DNA of 64,000 bases from Candidatus Peregrinibacteria bacterium RIFOXYA2_FULL_41_18 (GCA_001788795.1 MFXH01000016.1:53779-117778), one strand, 5' to 3'; positions 19,461 to 29,974 are shown, numbered from the stretch's first letter. Notes: generated by a model not told the origin, from the letters alone. Translations and numbers: made by a program.

Positions 19461-19826
19461 TTACACAACCGCCAGTTTCGCCTCTTCGACAGTAGGATAA
19501 GTCGTAATCAATTGAGTCAATCCGACAACCTGCAAGATATCAACGATATTGCTCTTAGCCTGCGCAATAACAACTTTTCCACCTCCTGCGGAAATCTTGC
19601 TATACCAATCAGTTAAATAACCGATTGATTTACTATTCATGTACTCAAGCCCGCTGAATTCGAATATCAAATTCAAACCAGCACCGCCTTGTTCTATAAC
19701 GGCATAGATTTTCTTCGCCTCTTCATCGACATTGCTTTCGTCGAGCTGTCCGGCGATTTTGATAAGTTTTACTTTCTTACCACCGTTCGTTTGAACGTCT
19801 TCGAACGTGATTGTTGCTTGAGCCAT
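19461..19826 (-). CDS. STAS domain anti-sigma factor antagonist-like protein
   Basis: KLIKIAGQLDESNVDEEAKKIYAVIEQ...LIFEFSGLEYMNSKSIGYLTDWY. Confidence 0.85.
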   Translation of the reverse strand: MAQATITFEDVQTNGGKKVKLIKIAGQLDESNVDEEAKKIYAVIEQGGAGLNLIFEFSGLEYMNSKSIGYLTDWYSKISAGGGKVVIAQAKSNIVDILQVVGLTQLITTYPTVEEAKLAVV

Positions 19827-19887
19827 AAATTTTATTTTTATATATTATTAGATTTTTCCATTCTTCTCTTCTTCTATAAGCTATAAT

Positions 19888-20415
19888 CTACACTAATTGC
19901 AAATGCGTCGCCTTATTTTGCGCTTCCAAGAGTACCTGATCCTCTTTCTCCCGTAAATACTTCTTAGCCTTAACCCTAAGACCACCATCAGGTTTATCTT
20001 CAAAAATCAATTCATCTGTCCACTCCGCAACGATCTTCGGCAATCCTCTTCCTCTAAGTCCAAGATATTGAGAATGCATCATCGCAATTCTTTCTTTAAG
20101 CAAATTTGTCATCTGCTGCGCATTGTATTTATTCGGTCCGGTTCCGGTATCTTCAACAACAATTTCAATACTCTTCTTTGGATCACTTATGAAAGTAATC
20201 ACAACATCCTTGCCTTTTGCAGATCCATGCTCAATCGCATTATTGCAAAGCTCATCAACAACGGTTTGGAATCTGTAAGCCCATTGATCTGAAAAGCCTG
20301 TCATATTCTTAGTTAGAGATAACGTAAAATCTCTTATACCCGACAAAAAATATGCATTCGTCGGAAGAATAATCGTTATCTTAACAGGTTCTGATGTTTG
20401 GTTTTCACCCGCCAT
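19888..20415 (-). CDS. RsbW-like HATPase (anti-sigma regulatory kinase family)
   Basis: FQTVVDELCNNAIEHGSAKGKDV (N box), IVVEDTGTGPNKYN, GLRGRGLPKIVAEWTDEL. Confidence 0.83.
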   Translation of the reverse strand: MAGENQTSEPVKITIILPTNAYFLSGIRDFTLSLTKNMTGFSDQWAYRFQTVVDELCNNAIEHGSAKGKDVVITFISDPKKSIEIVVEDTGTGPNKYNAQQMTNLLKERIAMMHSQYLGLRGRGLPKIVAEWTDELIFEDKPDGGLRVKAKKYLREKEDQVLLEAQNKATHLQLV

Positions 20416-20469
20416 GGCACAATATTTAGTTTTTAAATCATATTATTGTACCAAATTTTGAGACCTACG

Positions 20470-20727
20470 TCAACCCTGCCTTTTGCGAGACTCGACTAGA
20501 ATAATTTTATAAATCTTCTCAATTACTTTTTCGCCGATTCCAACTTTTTTCGCCAAACCTTCAACCGACTTCATAACATCACCTTCCCTTTTCTTGTCAA
20601 AAACCTTCACGCCTTCACGCTTCTTAATCACACCAATCTGCTCGCTAATATAAAATCTCTTGCCAATCAGCTCAACTAACTTGGCATCTATCTTGTCAAT
20701 TTTTTGCCTCAATAAATCAATTTTCAT
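20470..20727 (-). CDS. Chorismate mutase (AroQ-type)
   Basis: MKIDLLRQKIDKIDAKLVELIGKRFYISEQIGVIKKREGVKVFDKKREGDV; start trimmed to internal Met. Confidence 0.85.
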   Translation of the reverse strand: MKIDLLRQKIDKIDAKLVELIGKRFYISEQIGVIKKREGVKVFDKKREGDVMKSVEGLAKKVGIGEKVIEKIYKIILVESRKRQG

Positions 20728-20779
20728 GGAAAAATTATAACAGAATAACTTAGTACATTGAAACAAAAACCTCTTTCTC

Positions 20780-20808
20780 TTGCCCTTTTCTCGATATACG
20801 ACTAATAT
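20780..20808 (+). promoter_or_regulatory. Putative sigma70-type promoter of rpsB
   Basis: TTGCCC (20780-20785), 17-bp spacer, TAATAT (20803-20808). Confidence 0.45.
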
Positions 20809-20825
20809 ATCACCGCTTTAATTTT

Positions 20826-20910
20826 AGCTTGGTGTTCGATTCCGCAATCCTGCCCCGCCAATAACGGGGTTAAAGCGGAAGGAGACAACACTCAAGCGCT
20901 AACCCCAAGG
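20826..20910 (+). promoter_or_regulatory. Candidate structured 5' leader of rpsB
   Basis: P1 GCTTGGTGTT/AACAC(T)CAAGC; P2 TTCCGC/GCGGAA; P3 CCCCG/CGGGG; alternative pairing GGGGTTA (20866-20872) with TAACCCC (20900-20906) immediately before AAGG and the ATG at 20915. Confidence 0.6.
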
Positions 20911-20914
20911 ATCT

Positions 20915-21628
20915 ATGGAAAACCGACAAAAAGAGCTGAAAGAAATGCTCAAAAACGCAGTCCACTTCGGACATGCAACAGCAAAATGGAACCCATACAT
21001 GAAGAAATTCATATATGGAGAAAAACAAGGCATCCATGTTTTCGACCTAAACAAAACATTCGATGCTCTTTCTGCAGCTCTCGACTACTTACATCAGGCT
21101 GCAAAAGAAGGTAAGGTAATCCTTTTTGTAAACACGAAGCAACAAGCAACAGACCTCGTAAGAGATGCTGCTGTTGAATGCAAAATGCCTTACGTTACTC
21201 AAAAATGGGTACCGGGATTGATCACGAACTTCCAAACAATCAAGCAAAGAACAAGATATCTGAAAAGATTAAAAGACGAAGAAGTTACGGGAGAATTCGC
21301 TAAGTACACAAAAAAAGAGGCTCTGGATCTTAAGAAAACAATCAATAAACTCGAAACAGCACTCGGAGGTGTACAAGATCTCAATAGAGTTCCTGATGTA
21401 GTATTGATGTTCGATGTCAGCCGCGACCAGAACGCAGTAAAAGAGGCTAAAAGAACGGGTGTCACGATCGTTGGAATCACAGATTCAAACGCAGATCCGA
21501 AGAATGTTGACTTCCCTATCCCTGCAAATGATGACGCCATCAAATCTCTTACATATTTGACGAAAAAATTCACGGAAGCCATTAAGGATGGAAAGGCTGG
21601 CGCTTCCAACAGCCCCGCAACAAAGTGA
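20915..21628 (+). CDS. rpsB: 30S ribosomal protein S2
   Basis: LKNAVHFGHATAKWNPYMKKFIYGEKQGIHVFDLNKT; FVNTKQQATDLV; WVPGLITNFQTIKQR. Confidence 0.96.
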   Translation: MENRQKELKEMLKNAVHFGHATAKWNPYMKKFIYGEKQGIHVFDLNKTFDALSAALDYLHQAAKEGKVILFVNTKQQATDLVRDAAVECKMPYVTQKWVPGLITNFQTIKQRTRYLKRLKDEEVTGEFAKYTKKEALDLKKTINKLETALGGVQDLNRVPDVVLMFDVSRDQNAVKEAKRTGVTIVGITDSNADPKNVDFPIPANDDAIKSLTYLTKKFTEAIKDGKAGASNSPATK

Positions 21629-21631
21629 AGG

Positions 21632-21665
21632 GGCCTATATAAAAGCCGTTTTGCAAAAGCAAAAC
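21632..21665. repeat. Dispersed intergenic hairpin element, copy 1
   Basis: ggcctatataaaagccGTTTTGCaaaaGCAAAAC; matches the copy at 41205-41239. Confidence 0.75.
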
Positions 21666-21689
21666 ACCATACTTTAACACCACTATAAA

Positions 21690-22196
21690 ATGGTAGAAGA
21701 AAACAAAAATCAGGAAACAAAGCCGGTAGAACAGATACCGGCAATAGAACCAGCTCCTCAGCAACAAACTGCGCCTGAACAAACACAGCCGACTCAAGAA
21801 ACACCAACAGAAGAAAAACCGACAATAACTCAAGAAGAGAGAATCCTCTCCGCGCTTGCCTATATGAGTGTAGCTTTTATAATTCCACTAATTTTAAAGC
21901 CTGACAGCAAGGTATGCCAATTCCATGCGCGTCAAGGCGCCGGAATGTTCGCATTATGCATATTAGTGCTTATCATGCTTATAGCCATGCCTATACTTGG
22001 AACATTACTTTTTTTGGGATTTTTCGGACTATCGGTTTTAGCAATTTACAAAGCGTACATAGGAGACCAATGGAAGATCCCTGTAATTGGAGAATTTGCT
22101 GGAAAAGTCGATTTGAATAAATTCATCACACCAACCACCCCATCAGCAAGCAAAAAAACGGAGAAAGTTGAGAAAAAAGATGAACAAGCAAAGTAA
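21690..22196 (+). CDS. DUF4870/Tic20-like membrane protein with Gln/Pro/Glu-rich N-terminus
   Basis: EERILSALAYMSVAFIIPLILKPDSKVCQFHARQGAGMFALCILVLI...; charged/Pro-Gln N-terminal tail. Confidence 0.65.
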   Translation: MVEENKNQETKPVEQIPAIEPAPQQQTAPEQTQPTQETPTEEKPTITQEERILSALAYMSVAFIIPLILKPDSKVCQFHARQGAGMFALCILVLIMLIAMPILGTLLFLGFFGLSVLAIYKAYIGDQWKIPVIGEFAGKVDLNKFITPTTPSASKKTEKVEKKDEQAK

Positions 22197-22222
22197 AACA
22201 ATATAATAACCATTATAAAAAT

Positions 22223-22981
22223 ATGACAGTAACACTTGAACAGATTAAGAAACTTCGAGATGCAACAGGCGTATCGACAATGGCTTGCAAGAAAGCTCTT
22301 GAAGAAGCTAATGGAGATCAAGAAAAAGCCGTAGAAATCCTAAGAAAAAAAGGTGAAGCAAAATCTGAAGCGAGAGCGGAACGATCAACCTCTCAAGGTG
22401 TAATAGCAATTGTAGAAAAATCAGGTAAAGCTGCCATAATCAATTTGGCTTGCGAAACTGACTTCGTTGCAAGAAACGAAGATTTCATAGCTTCTGCAAA
22501 AAAAGTGGCAGAAGAAACCTTGAAAGATGAAAACTTTGATGCAAAACAAATCGTCGCAGACTTGAATTTTAAACTTGGAGAAAAAATCGAAGTAAAAGAG
22601 AAAAAAATCATTGAGGGTAAAGTGCTCGGTTCTTATATCCATTCAAACAACAAAATCGGTGTTGTAGTGGCACTATCCGGAGGAGAAGTTGAAATGGCAA
22701 AAGATATAGCAATGCACGCAGCAGCAATGAATCCTTCATATTTAAATCCTGAAGAAGTTCCAGAAGAGTCCGTTGCAAAAGAAAAGGAAATATGGAAAGA
22801 ACTGCTCAAAAAAGAGGGCAAACCCGAACAAATTTGGGACAAGATCATGATTGGCAAAGAAAAAAAATTCCGCGAAGAAAACGCATTGATCAAACAACCG
22901 TTCGTAAAAAATCCTGAAATAACTATAGAAAAACTTCTCGGAACAAATAAAGTCGAGAAATTCGTAAGATTGTCAGTTTAA
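22223..22981 (+). CDS. tsf: Translation elongation factor Ts
   Basis: [79 protein letters not shown]. Confidence 0.95.
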   Translation: MTVTLEQIKKLRDATGVSTMACKKALEEANGDQEKAVEILRKKGEAKSEARAERSTSQGVIAIVEKSGKAAIINLACETDFVARNEDFIASAKKVAEETLKDENFDAKQIVADLNFKLGEKIEVKEKKIIEGKVLGSYIHSNNKIGVVVALSGGEVEMAKDIAMHAAAMNPSYLNPEEVPEESVAKEKEIWKELLKKEGKPEQIWDKIMIGKEKKFREENALIKQPFVKNPEITIEKLLGTNKVEKFVRLSV

Positions 22982-22982
22982 A

Positions 22983-24191
22983 ATGATTCAAACTAGGGAA
23001 AAAATAGAGAAAGCCATTGAGGATATAAAAGCCGGCAAAATGGTGATTATTGTTGATGACGAGGATCGTGAAAACGAGGGCGATCTTATGTTTGCTTCCG
23101 AACACGCAACACCTGAGAAAATCAACTTCATGATGCGCGAAGGACGCGGGCTTATTTGCATATCAATAACAAAAGAAATCGCAGATAAACTAGGACTCAA
23201 ACCAATGGTAGATTGCAACGAAGAAAGCAATAAATGCAATTTTACAATTTCTACAGATGCAAAAAAAGGAGTTGCAACTGGAATTTCGGCAAAAGACAGA
23301 TCAACTACAATCAAAACGATAATCGATACAAATTCGAAAGAAAGCGATCTGTCAAAACCCGGCCATATATTCCCTATTATATCTAAAGAAGGCGGTGTAT
23401 TGGTTCGCGCAGGCCACACGGAAGCCGCACACGATTTGGCTGCAATGGCAGGCCTAATACCGTCAGGAGTAATCTGCGAAATAGCAAAAGAAAACGGCGA
23501 GATGGCTAGAATGGAAGATTTGAAAAAATTCAGTCAAAAACATAATTTGTCGATAATTTCCATAAAAGATCTTATCGAATTCCGACAAAGCAATGAAAGT
23601 CTTATAAAAAAAGAGGTTGAAACAGAACTGGAAACGGAATATGGAAAGATGAAAATGATAGTATATAGAAGCTTAACAGATGGAAAAGAACACATTGCCC
23701 TCATAAAAGGCGACATAAAAGGCAAAAAAAACATATTAGTACGAGTACATTCTGAATGCATGACCGGAGATCTTTTCAAGTCAATTCAATGCGATTGCAG
23801 AAACCAACTGGACACAAGCTTAAAATTCATCAACCAAGAAAAAGAAGGTGTACTTCTCTATATGCGACAGGAAGGACGCGGCATCGGCCTTATAAATAAA
23901 CTAAAAGCTTACAACCTTCAAAAAGACGGATTAGATACGGTCGAAGCAAATAAAAAACTTGGATTCGGAGCGGACTTAAGGGATTATGGCATAGGAGCGC
24001 AAATACTTGCAGATCTTAGATTAAGTGAAATAAAACTTCTCACAAACAATCCGAAAAAAATTATAGGACTTGAAGGATACGGCTTGAAAATTACAAAAAG
24101 AGTGCCAATCGAAACAACTCCGACAAAAGTAAATCGAAAATACCTTGCCGCAAAGAAAACAAAACTCGGACATTTGCTCAAAAAAGTCTAA
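22983..24191 (+). CDS. ribBA: Bifunctional DHBP synthase / GTP cyclohydrolase II
   Basis: [85 protein letters not shown]. Confidence 0.96.
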   Translation: MIQTREKIEKAIEDIKAGKMVIIVDDEDRENEGDLMFASEHATPEKINFMMREGRGLICISITKEIADKLGLKPMVDCNEESNKCNFTISTDAKKGVATGISAKDRSTTIKTIIDTNSKESDLSKPGHIFPIISKEGGVLVRAGHTEAAHDLAAMAGLIPSGVICEIAKENGEMARMEDLKKFSQKHNLSIISIKDLIEFRQSNESLIKKEVETELETEYGKMKMIVYRSLTDGKEHIALIKGDIKGKKNILVRVHSECMTGDLFKSIQCDCRNQLDTSLKFINQEKEGVLLYMRQEGRGIGLINKLKAYNLQKDGLDTVEANKKLGFGADLRDYGIGAQILADLRLSEIKLLTNNPKKIIGLEGYGLKITKRVPIETTPTKVNRKYLAAKKTKLGHLLKKV

Positions 24192-24198
24192 CTGCCTA

Positions 24199-25224
24199 AT
24201 GCGAGAAACTTTCGCCCTCGCAAAAAAAGCAAAATCATTGACCTACCCTAACCCACTGGTCGGAGCTTTGCTAATAAAAGATTCGGAAATAATAGGAGAA
24301 GGCTACCATAAAAAATACGGAAGTGCGCACGCGGAAGTTGAAGCTATCAACGATTGTATTCACAAAGGCAATTCACCCAAAGAGAGCACTCTCTATGTAA
24401 GTCTGGAACCATGCTCTCATTACGGAAAAACTCCACCATGCACGGATCTCATAATAAAAAGCGGCATTAAAAAAGTCGTCTTCGCCATGACAGATCCGAA
24501 TCCAAAAGTAAACGGATTCGAAACGCTCAAAAAAGCCGGCGTGGAAGTGATACGCGGAATACTGGAAGAAGAAGCGGAGAATTTGAACAAAGCCTTTCTT
24601 AAATTTCAAAAAACAGGCCTCCCTTTCATTACACTGAAAATCGCATCAAGCATAGATTTCAAAATCTGGTCGCCAGAAGTCACAAACATAACAGGCGCAG
24701 AATCACAAAAGTTCGTACATGGATTACGTTCCAGATCAACAAGCGTACTGACAGGAATCGGAACAATTAAGAAAGATAACCCTTACCTCACGACAAGGCT
24801 TGTTAAAGGCAAAAACCCTACTCCAATCATACTGGACAGCAAGCTGGAAATATCACCAACAAGCAATGTTTTAAGACAAAAGAACGCAATCATCTGCACA
24901 ACTGTAGAGCACTCTTCAAAGAAAACTCAACTCGAAAAACTTGGGGCAAGAATTCTAACATTCAAAACCCTTTCAAACCTAAAACCAATACTCAAAAAAC
25001 TTGCATCAATTGGACACATAAACATCCTTGTTGAAGGAGGGCCGAAAATCACAGATTCATTCATCAAACAAAATATGACAGATACAATACTTCTGTTAAT
25101 ATCTAATATTAAACTTGGTGAATCAGGCCTTGCAGCAACCCTTCCAAATTCACTTCCAAATATAGAAATAATAAACACGAAAAAACTGGGGAGAGACATT
25201 ATGTTGGAACTACATCAAGTTTGA
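24199..25224 (+). CDS. ribD: Riboflavin deaminase/reductase RibD
   Basis: LTYPNPLVGALLIKDSEIIGEGYHKKYGSAHAEVEAIND, YVSLEPCSHYGKTPPCTDLII, reductase domain ILVEGGPKITDSFI; start trimmed from 24145. Confidence 0.94.
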   Translation: MRETFALAKKAKSLTYPNPLVGALLIKDSEIIGEGYHKKYGSAHAEVEAINDCIHKGNSPKESTLYVSLEPCSHYGKTPPCTDLIIKSGIKKVVFAMTDPNPKVNGFETLKKAGVEVIRGILEEEAENLNKAFLKFQKTGLPFITLKIASSIDFKIWSPEVTNITGAESQKFVHGLRSRSTSVLTGIGTIKKDNPYLTTRLVKGKNPTPIILDSKLEISPTSNVLRQKNAIICTTVEHSSKKTQLEKLGARILTFKTLSNLKPILKKLASIGHINILVEGGPKITDSFIKQNMTDTILLLISNIKLGESGLAATLPNSLPNIEIINTKKLGRDIMLELHQV

Positions 25225-25297
25225 GAGTCTCAATCTATTATCGCCCTAGACTCTTGCCATAAAAAATGGTATAATTTGCTGATATAACTGAAATTGA

Positions 25298-27748
25298 ATG
25301 CACAGCAGCTTCCTAGGAAAACTCCTGAATATCAGTGAACATGAGTGGCCGCGCGTCATAGTTGCATGGGTAATTACATTTTTTTTGAGAGTGGGGTTCA
25401 TAATCGGATGGACAGTGCTTATGTCTATGTTCATTAACAGAATGGGGATTGAACAATTACCGTTGCTTTTCATAGCAAATGCCATACTTGTCATAATAGG
25501 GACTGTTATTTTTTCAGGCTTTATAGAGAAAATACGAAAAGAGATACTAATAATTATAAATATATTACTTGCGGCAATTCTAATCATTTCCGCAACATTA
25601 TTCGTAATTTATTCAGGATGGATATTTTTCGGCTTAATCCTGATAGCACAGTCGATAATCATATCTCAACTTAACATATCCATATCGATATTGGTCGAGG
25701 ATTTATTTACACCATTGGAAAGCCAACGAACATTCCCGATAATAGAATCTTCCGAAACAATAGGAGCAATAATAGGAGGCATTATAATTTCAACACTCGC
25801 CTACTCAATACCTTCATATAAATTCTTCTACATATGGGTTTTATGCTTGATGCTGGTAATACCAATTATGTTGAGCTTCAAGAGCCTTGGAACCGACATC
25901 CCAACATTCGAACACAAGAAAGATGAAAATAACGAAGGAGGACTTAAAAAAATATCTCAAAGCTTCAAAAGAGCTCAGAAATCACCATTTTTAAAAGGTT
26001 TAATAGTAGTAATCTTGTTACAATGGATGGTAATCAATCTGGTTGAATTCCAATACATGAAAGCCGTCGAACAAGATGTTACAGGAACAGAAGAGGAAAC
26101 ATTGGCACTTGAAACACATGGAGAAAACCTACATGCAGACATATTAACAACAGAAGAAGCTCAATTTGCAACAGATGAGAAATCTCAAGAGTCAGAGACG
26201 TCAGGACACGGCAAATCAGAAGGAGCCCTTACCGAAAAACTAGGTATGTTGCAAATAATCTTCGGTATTGCAACTCTTGCCATGCAACTCTTCATATCAA
26301 GCAGAATCATAAAAGGACTCGGCATTATAAAAAGCATGGCTATCCATCCGATAGTTACGCTGGCAAACATGGTAAATATGCTTTTGAAATTCAATATCGT
26401 AACGGCGGCAACAACAAAAGCTTTCTCTGAAATGGGAGGAATATTGTTTTTGAATTCATACCATTCTTCATATTACGCATTTGAAGAAAACATAAGAGAA
26501 CAGATGAAAGAACTGCTTGAGGGAATAATAAAACCGAGCGGAGCGGTGCTCGGAATGGGATTGATAATTTTACTGGAAAACTTCACAAAAGGCTCAAATC
26601 TTACATTTACAACAAACCTTATATTAATAGTAATCGCCATATTGAGCGCGGCGTTAATTTCCAGCCTGCAGAACAAATACACAGAACAATCACAAAGAAA
26701 TATAGATAAGAATGCAAGCCACCATACTCGTATAAACGCAATAGAAATTTTGGCACAGAAAGGTCACAACATAGATCATAGGCAATTAATAAGAATTATA
26801 TTAAAAGAAAGCGAACCCGAAGATGTTCAATTAAAAGCAATCGAAACCATCAAACAAAGGAAAGATCCGCAAACTATTCCTGATCTTCTCACATGTTTAC
26901 GATCTGAAAATGCAAACATAAGACTTGCTGTTATAGAAACACTTGGAGAATTCAAGAATCTCGACAAGCATTTCTTCAAATCCGGATTCGGTCACTACAG
27001 AATACAAGAGGCATTAAAAAACATATTTGAACAAGAAGAACACGAAGAGATAAGATCATCAATAATAAAAGTTCTTGCAAAATTAGATCAGAGGGAACTC
27101 ATACCTTTTATACTTAAAAACTTAAATTCGGCTAAGGAGAAAATCGTCGCAGACTGCATATACATTTGCGGTCTATTCAAAGACCCAAACTCAATATATT
27201 ACTTGGAAAAATATCTTGATGATCCAAGCCCTAAAATTCGCGCAAATGCAATCATTGCATTATGGCAATTCCCCGAATTGAAGTCGAAACTAAACCATTA
27301 CTTGGACCAACTCATAAACAGTCCAAAAGAAGAACAAAAACTCATGGGAATTTACATAATAGGAGAACTTCAACTAAAAGAGAAAAAAAAGGCATTATTC
27401 AATCTGTTGAAAGAAGATAGTATCGAAGTCGTATTGGCACTTGCAAAACTATCTGAAACATCCGCTATAACACGACTGCTGGACTACATAATTAACAATA
27501 AAAAAGACTGGTCCAAAATCAAGAAACAACTCAATCAATTACCAAAAAAATTCGTTGAAAGACTTAAGCAATACCTGCACCAAGAGGTATCACACAAAAT
27601 ACACAAAATACTCGTTGCACACAGCCATATGAAACCGGAAGAATTCGATCGCGATACCCTTGAAGAATTGATGTATTTATACGGACTAATTCAGGAATCA
27701 AAAGCACAATCTCAAATAGAGAACATCCTCAAAGACAAAAATGATTAA
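25298..27748 (+). CDS. NTT/MFS-like membrane transporter fused to C-terminal HEAT repeats
   Basis: About 10-12 hydrophobic helices in first ~430 aa, then HEAT-like helical repeats (e.g. DVQLKAIETIKQRKDPQTIPDLLTCLRSENANIRLAVIETLGEFK). Confidence 0.78.
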   Translation: MHSSFLGKLLNISEHEWPRVIVAWVITFFLRVGFIIGWTVLMSMFINRMGIEQLPLLFIANAILVIIGTVIFSGFIEKIRKEILIIINILLAAILIISATLFVIYSGWIFFGLILIAQSIIISQLNISISILVEDLFTPLESQRTFPIIESSETIGAIIGGIIISTLAYSIPSYKFFYIWVLCLMLVIPIMLSFKSLGTDIPTFEHKKDENNEGGLKKISQSFKRAQKSPFLKGLIVVILLQWMVINLVEFQYMKAVEQDVTGTEEETLALETHGENLHADILTTEEAQFATDEKSQESETSGHGKSEGALTEKLGMLQIIFGIATLAMQLFISSRIIKGLGIIKSMAIHPIVTLANMVNMLLKFNIVTAATTKAFSEMGGILFLNSYHSSYYAFEENIREQMKELLEGIIKPSGAVLGMGLIILLENFTKGSNLTFTTNLILIVIAILSAALISSLQNKYTEQSQRNIDKNASHHTRINAIEILAQKGHNIDHRQLIRIILKESEPEDVQLKAIETIKQRKDPQTIPDLLTCLRSENANIRLAVIETLGEFKNLDKHFFKSGFGHYRIQEALKNIFEQEEHEEIRSSIIKVLAKLDQRELIPFILKNLNSAKEKIVADCIYICGLFKDPNSIYYLEKYLDDPSPKIRANAIIALWQFPELKSKLNHYLDQLINSPKEEQKLMGIYIIGELQLKEKKKALFNLLKEDSIEVVLALAKLSETSAITRLLDYIINNKKDWSKIKKQLNQLPKKFVERLKQYLHQEVSHKIHKILVAHSHMKPEEFDRDTLEELMYLYGLIQESKAQSQIENILKDKND

Positions 27749-28883
27749 AAACAGCTTAAAACTCAAAATACTAACGGCAAATATAGTCATAATATTCGCA
27801 ATATCGGGGCTGTATCTTCTTGCAAACAGAGTACTGGATTTACCATACAATCAATTCCACGCTTACATAGCGATGATACTGTTTCTTATAGTTGAAACTG
27901 TTTATTTAAACATAGCCATACACAAACCTCTGAAAAAGATTCTGGCCGAAATGAAAGCGCTTCTGGTCGGAAAAAACTTCAGAAAAATCTACACAACAAG
28001 AACTGATGAAATCGGAATAATCGGACATTTTTTCAACAAAATAACAGATAGCCTTGAAACCGTTTCAAACGACTTAAAAGAACATAAAAGAATAACTGGA
28101 GAATTAAACGTAGCCCAGAAAATACAACAAGACTTAATCCCGAAAGAAGCCCCTTACATACCAGGAATTGAAATAACTGCAAAAACAAAACCGGCAGCCG
28201 AAATCGGAGGCGACACGTTCGACTTCCTTCCTCAAGAGAATCAGACATATTTCTACATAGGAGACGTTTCCGGTCACGGACTACCATCAGGATTAGTTAT
28301 GATCATGGTGGATAGCCTTACAAAAGCGTTATCCACAGCCGCAAAAACAGCGAAAGAACTGGTTATAAGCATAAACAAATTGCTAAAGCCTCGATTGCGT
28401 ACAAACATGTTTATGACAATGGTAATGTTCAGATGGGAACACTCAACAAGAAAACTGTTCTATACCGGATCTGGTCACGAAAGAATAATTCATTACAAAA
28501 AATCCGAAGGCAAATGCAATGCAATGGTGTCGGGAGGAATAGCTCTTGGTATGCTGCCTGACATAAGCAAGGTTGCAAAAGATGAAGCGCAAATCGACTT
28601 CCAAGAAGGCGATTTCATAATCCTATATTCGGACGGCATTACGGAATGCAGAAATTCCAACGAAGAACAATTTACAATAAAAAGAGTTATCGAAACTGTT
28701 GAAGAAAAAGCACCTTCGGCCCAAACAACAAAAGAACTGTTCGATCATATAGCAAGACGCATAACCATTTTCGTGGAAAACGAAATACAAGCGGATGACA
28801 TGAGCTTAATTGTAATAAAAAACGTCGGAAACCAAGATACAAAATCAACACCGAAAGAAACAACAAATTGGAATAACGAATAA
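27741..28883 (+). CDS. HAMP plus SpoIIE/RsbU-type PP2C phosphatase
   Basis: N-terminal TMs, VAQKIQQDLIPKEAPYIPGIEITAKTKPAAEIGGDTFDF, FYIGDVSGHGLPSGLVM, FIILYSDGITECRNSNEEQF; overlaps upstream gene by 8 bp. Confidence 0.92.
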   Translation: MIKNSLKLKILTANIVIIFAISGLYLLANRVLDLPYNQFHAYIAMILFLIVETVYLNIAIHKPLKKILAEMKALLVGKNFRKIYTTRTDEIGIIGHFFNKITDSLETVSNDLKEHKRITGELNVAQKIQQDLIPKEAPYIPGIEITAKTKPAAEIGGDTFDFLPQENQTYFYIGDVSGHGLPSGLVMIMVDSLTKALSTAAKTAKELVISINKLLKPRLRTNMFMTMVMFRWEHSTRKLFYTGSGHERIIHYKKSEGKCNAMVSGGIALGMLPDISKVAKDEAQIDFQEGDFIILYSDGITECRNSNEEQFTIKRVIETVEEKAPSAQTTKELFDHIARRITIFVENEIQADDMSLIVIKNVGNQDTKSTPKETTNWNNE

Positions 28884-28951
28884 CGAATTCCGAATAACGG
28901 GATTCAGATATATACTATCCCTCGTTATTCTTAATTCTTAATTCGTACTTC
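28872..28951. repeat. Degenerate GAATAACG/ATTCTTA repeat with hairpin between phosphatase and queA
   Basis: gaataacgaataacgaattccgaataacgggat...atccctcgttattcttaattcttaattcg; stem GAATAACG(GGAT)/(ATCC)CGTTATTC. Confidence 0.65.
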
Positions 28952-29974
28952 GTGCAAGTATCCGACTTCAACTACAATTTGCCTCCCGAACTAATCGCAA
29001 AAGAACCGGTAACTCCTCGCGACTCCTCGCGCCTAATGGTTATTGATAGAAAAACCGGAAAAATTTCACATAAAAAATTTACAGATTTACCATCACTGAT
29101 ACCTCAAAACGCAGTATTGGTCTTCAATAATTCAAAAGTCCTAAAAGCGCGTCTATTCGGGAACATCGCTTCTTATCAAAAAGAAGTCGAGATTCTCCTA
29201 ACAAAAGAGATCGAAAAAAACATTTGGGAATGCCTTGCAAAACCGGGGAAAAAACTGAAAGAAAACACCCAAATAAATTTCAAAAACAAACTGAAAGGAT
29301 TAATTACAAAAGAGAACACTGATGGAAGTAAAATAATAAAATTCCCAGAAGTTAAAAATTTACACGATACAATAGATGAAATCGGAGAGACTCCCCTACC
29401 ACCTTATTTAAAAGGGTCAAAAGCAACTCCGGAACAATACCAAACGATTTATGCAAACCCATCAGGCAGCGTGGCTGCACCGACAGCGGGACTTCACTTC
29501 ACTCCCAACATTTTCTCAGAATTAAAAAAACGCGGAATAGAAACGCATTTCGTAACATTGCACGTTGGACGCGGAACATTCGAACCGGTAAAAACAGACA
29601 ATATCGAAGAACACAAAATGCATTCCGAATGGTTCACAATCAACGAAGAAACCGCAACCGCACTAAACAAAGCGAAATCCGAAGGCAAAGAAATAATTGC
29701 AGTCGGCACTACAAGTGTAAGAGTTCTCGAGTCCGCAACAGACATAAACGGCAAACTCAAGCCAAAATCCGGAGAAACGACTATATTCATTTATCCTAGT
29801 TACGACTGGAAATTTGTGGATCATATGCTCACGAATTTCCACCTGCCAAAAAGCACACTACTCATGCTAATAAGCTCATTCGCAAGCAAAGAACTGATCG
29901 AACGCGCCTACCAAGAAGCAATACGGGAAAAATACCGCTTCTTCAGCTTCGGAGATTCAATGCTTATCCTCTGA
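28952..29974 (+). CDS. queA: S-adenosylmethionine:tRNA ribosyltransferase-isomerase
   Basis: VSDFNYNLPPELIAKEPVTPRDSSRLMVIDR; AAPTAGLHFTPNI; HVGRGTFEPVKTDNIEEHKMHSEWF; MLTNFHLPKSTLLMLISSFA; GTG start. Confidence 0.95.
   Translation: MQVSDFNYNLPPELIAKEPVTPRDSSRLMVIDRKTGKISHKKFTDLPSLIPQNAVLVFNNSKVLKARLFGNIASYQKEVEILLTKEIEKNIWECLAKPGKKLKENTQINFKNKLKGLITKENTDGSKIIKFPEVKNLHDTIDEIGETPLPPYLKGSKATPEQYQTIYANPSGSVAAPTAGLHFTPNIFSELKKRGIETHFVTLHVGRGTFEPVKTDNIEEHKMHSEWFTINEETATALNKAKSEGKEIIAVGTTSVRVLESATDINGKLKPKSGETTIFIYPSYDWKFVDHMLTNFHLPKSTLLMLISSFASKELIERAYQEAIREKYRFFSFGDSMLIL

Noticed and set aside
21199-21825. 208-aa minus-strand ORF
   Set aside because: Antisense to rpsB and to the DUF4870-like gene; no recognisable domain.
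22983-25224. Complete riboflavin operon with FMN riboswitch
   Set aside because: Only ribBA and ribD are present and the upstream gap to tsf is 1 bp, leaving no room for an RFN element.
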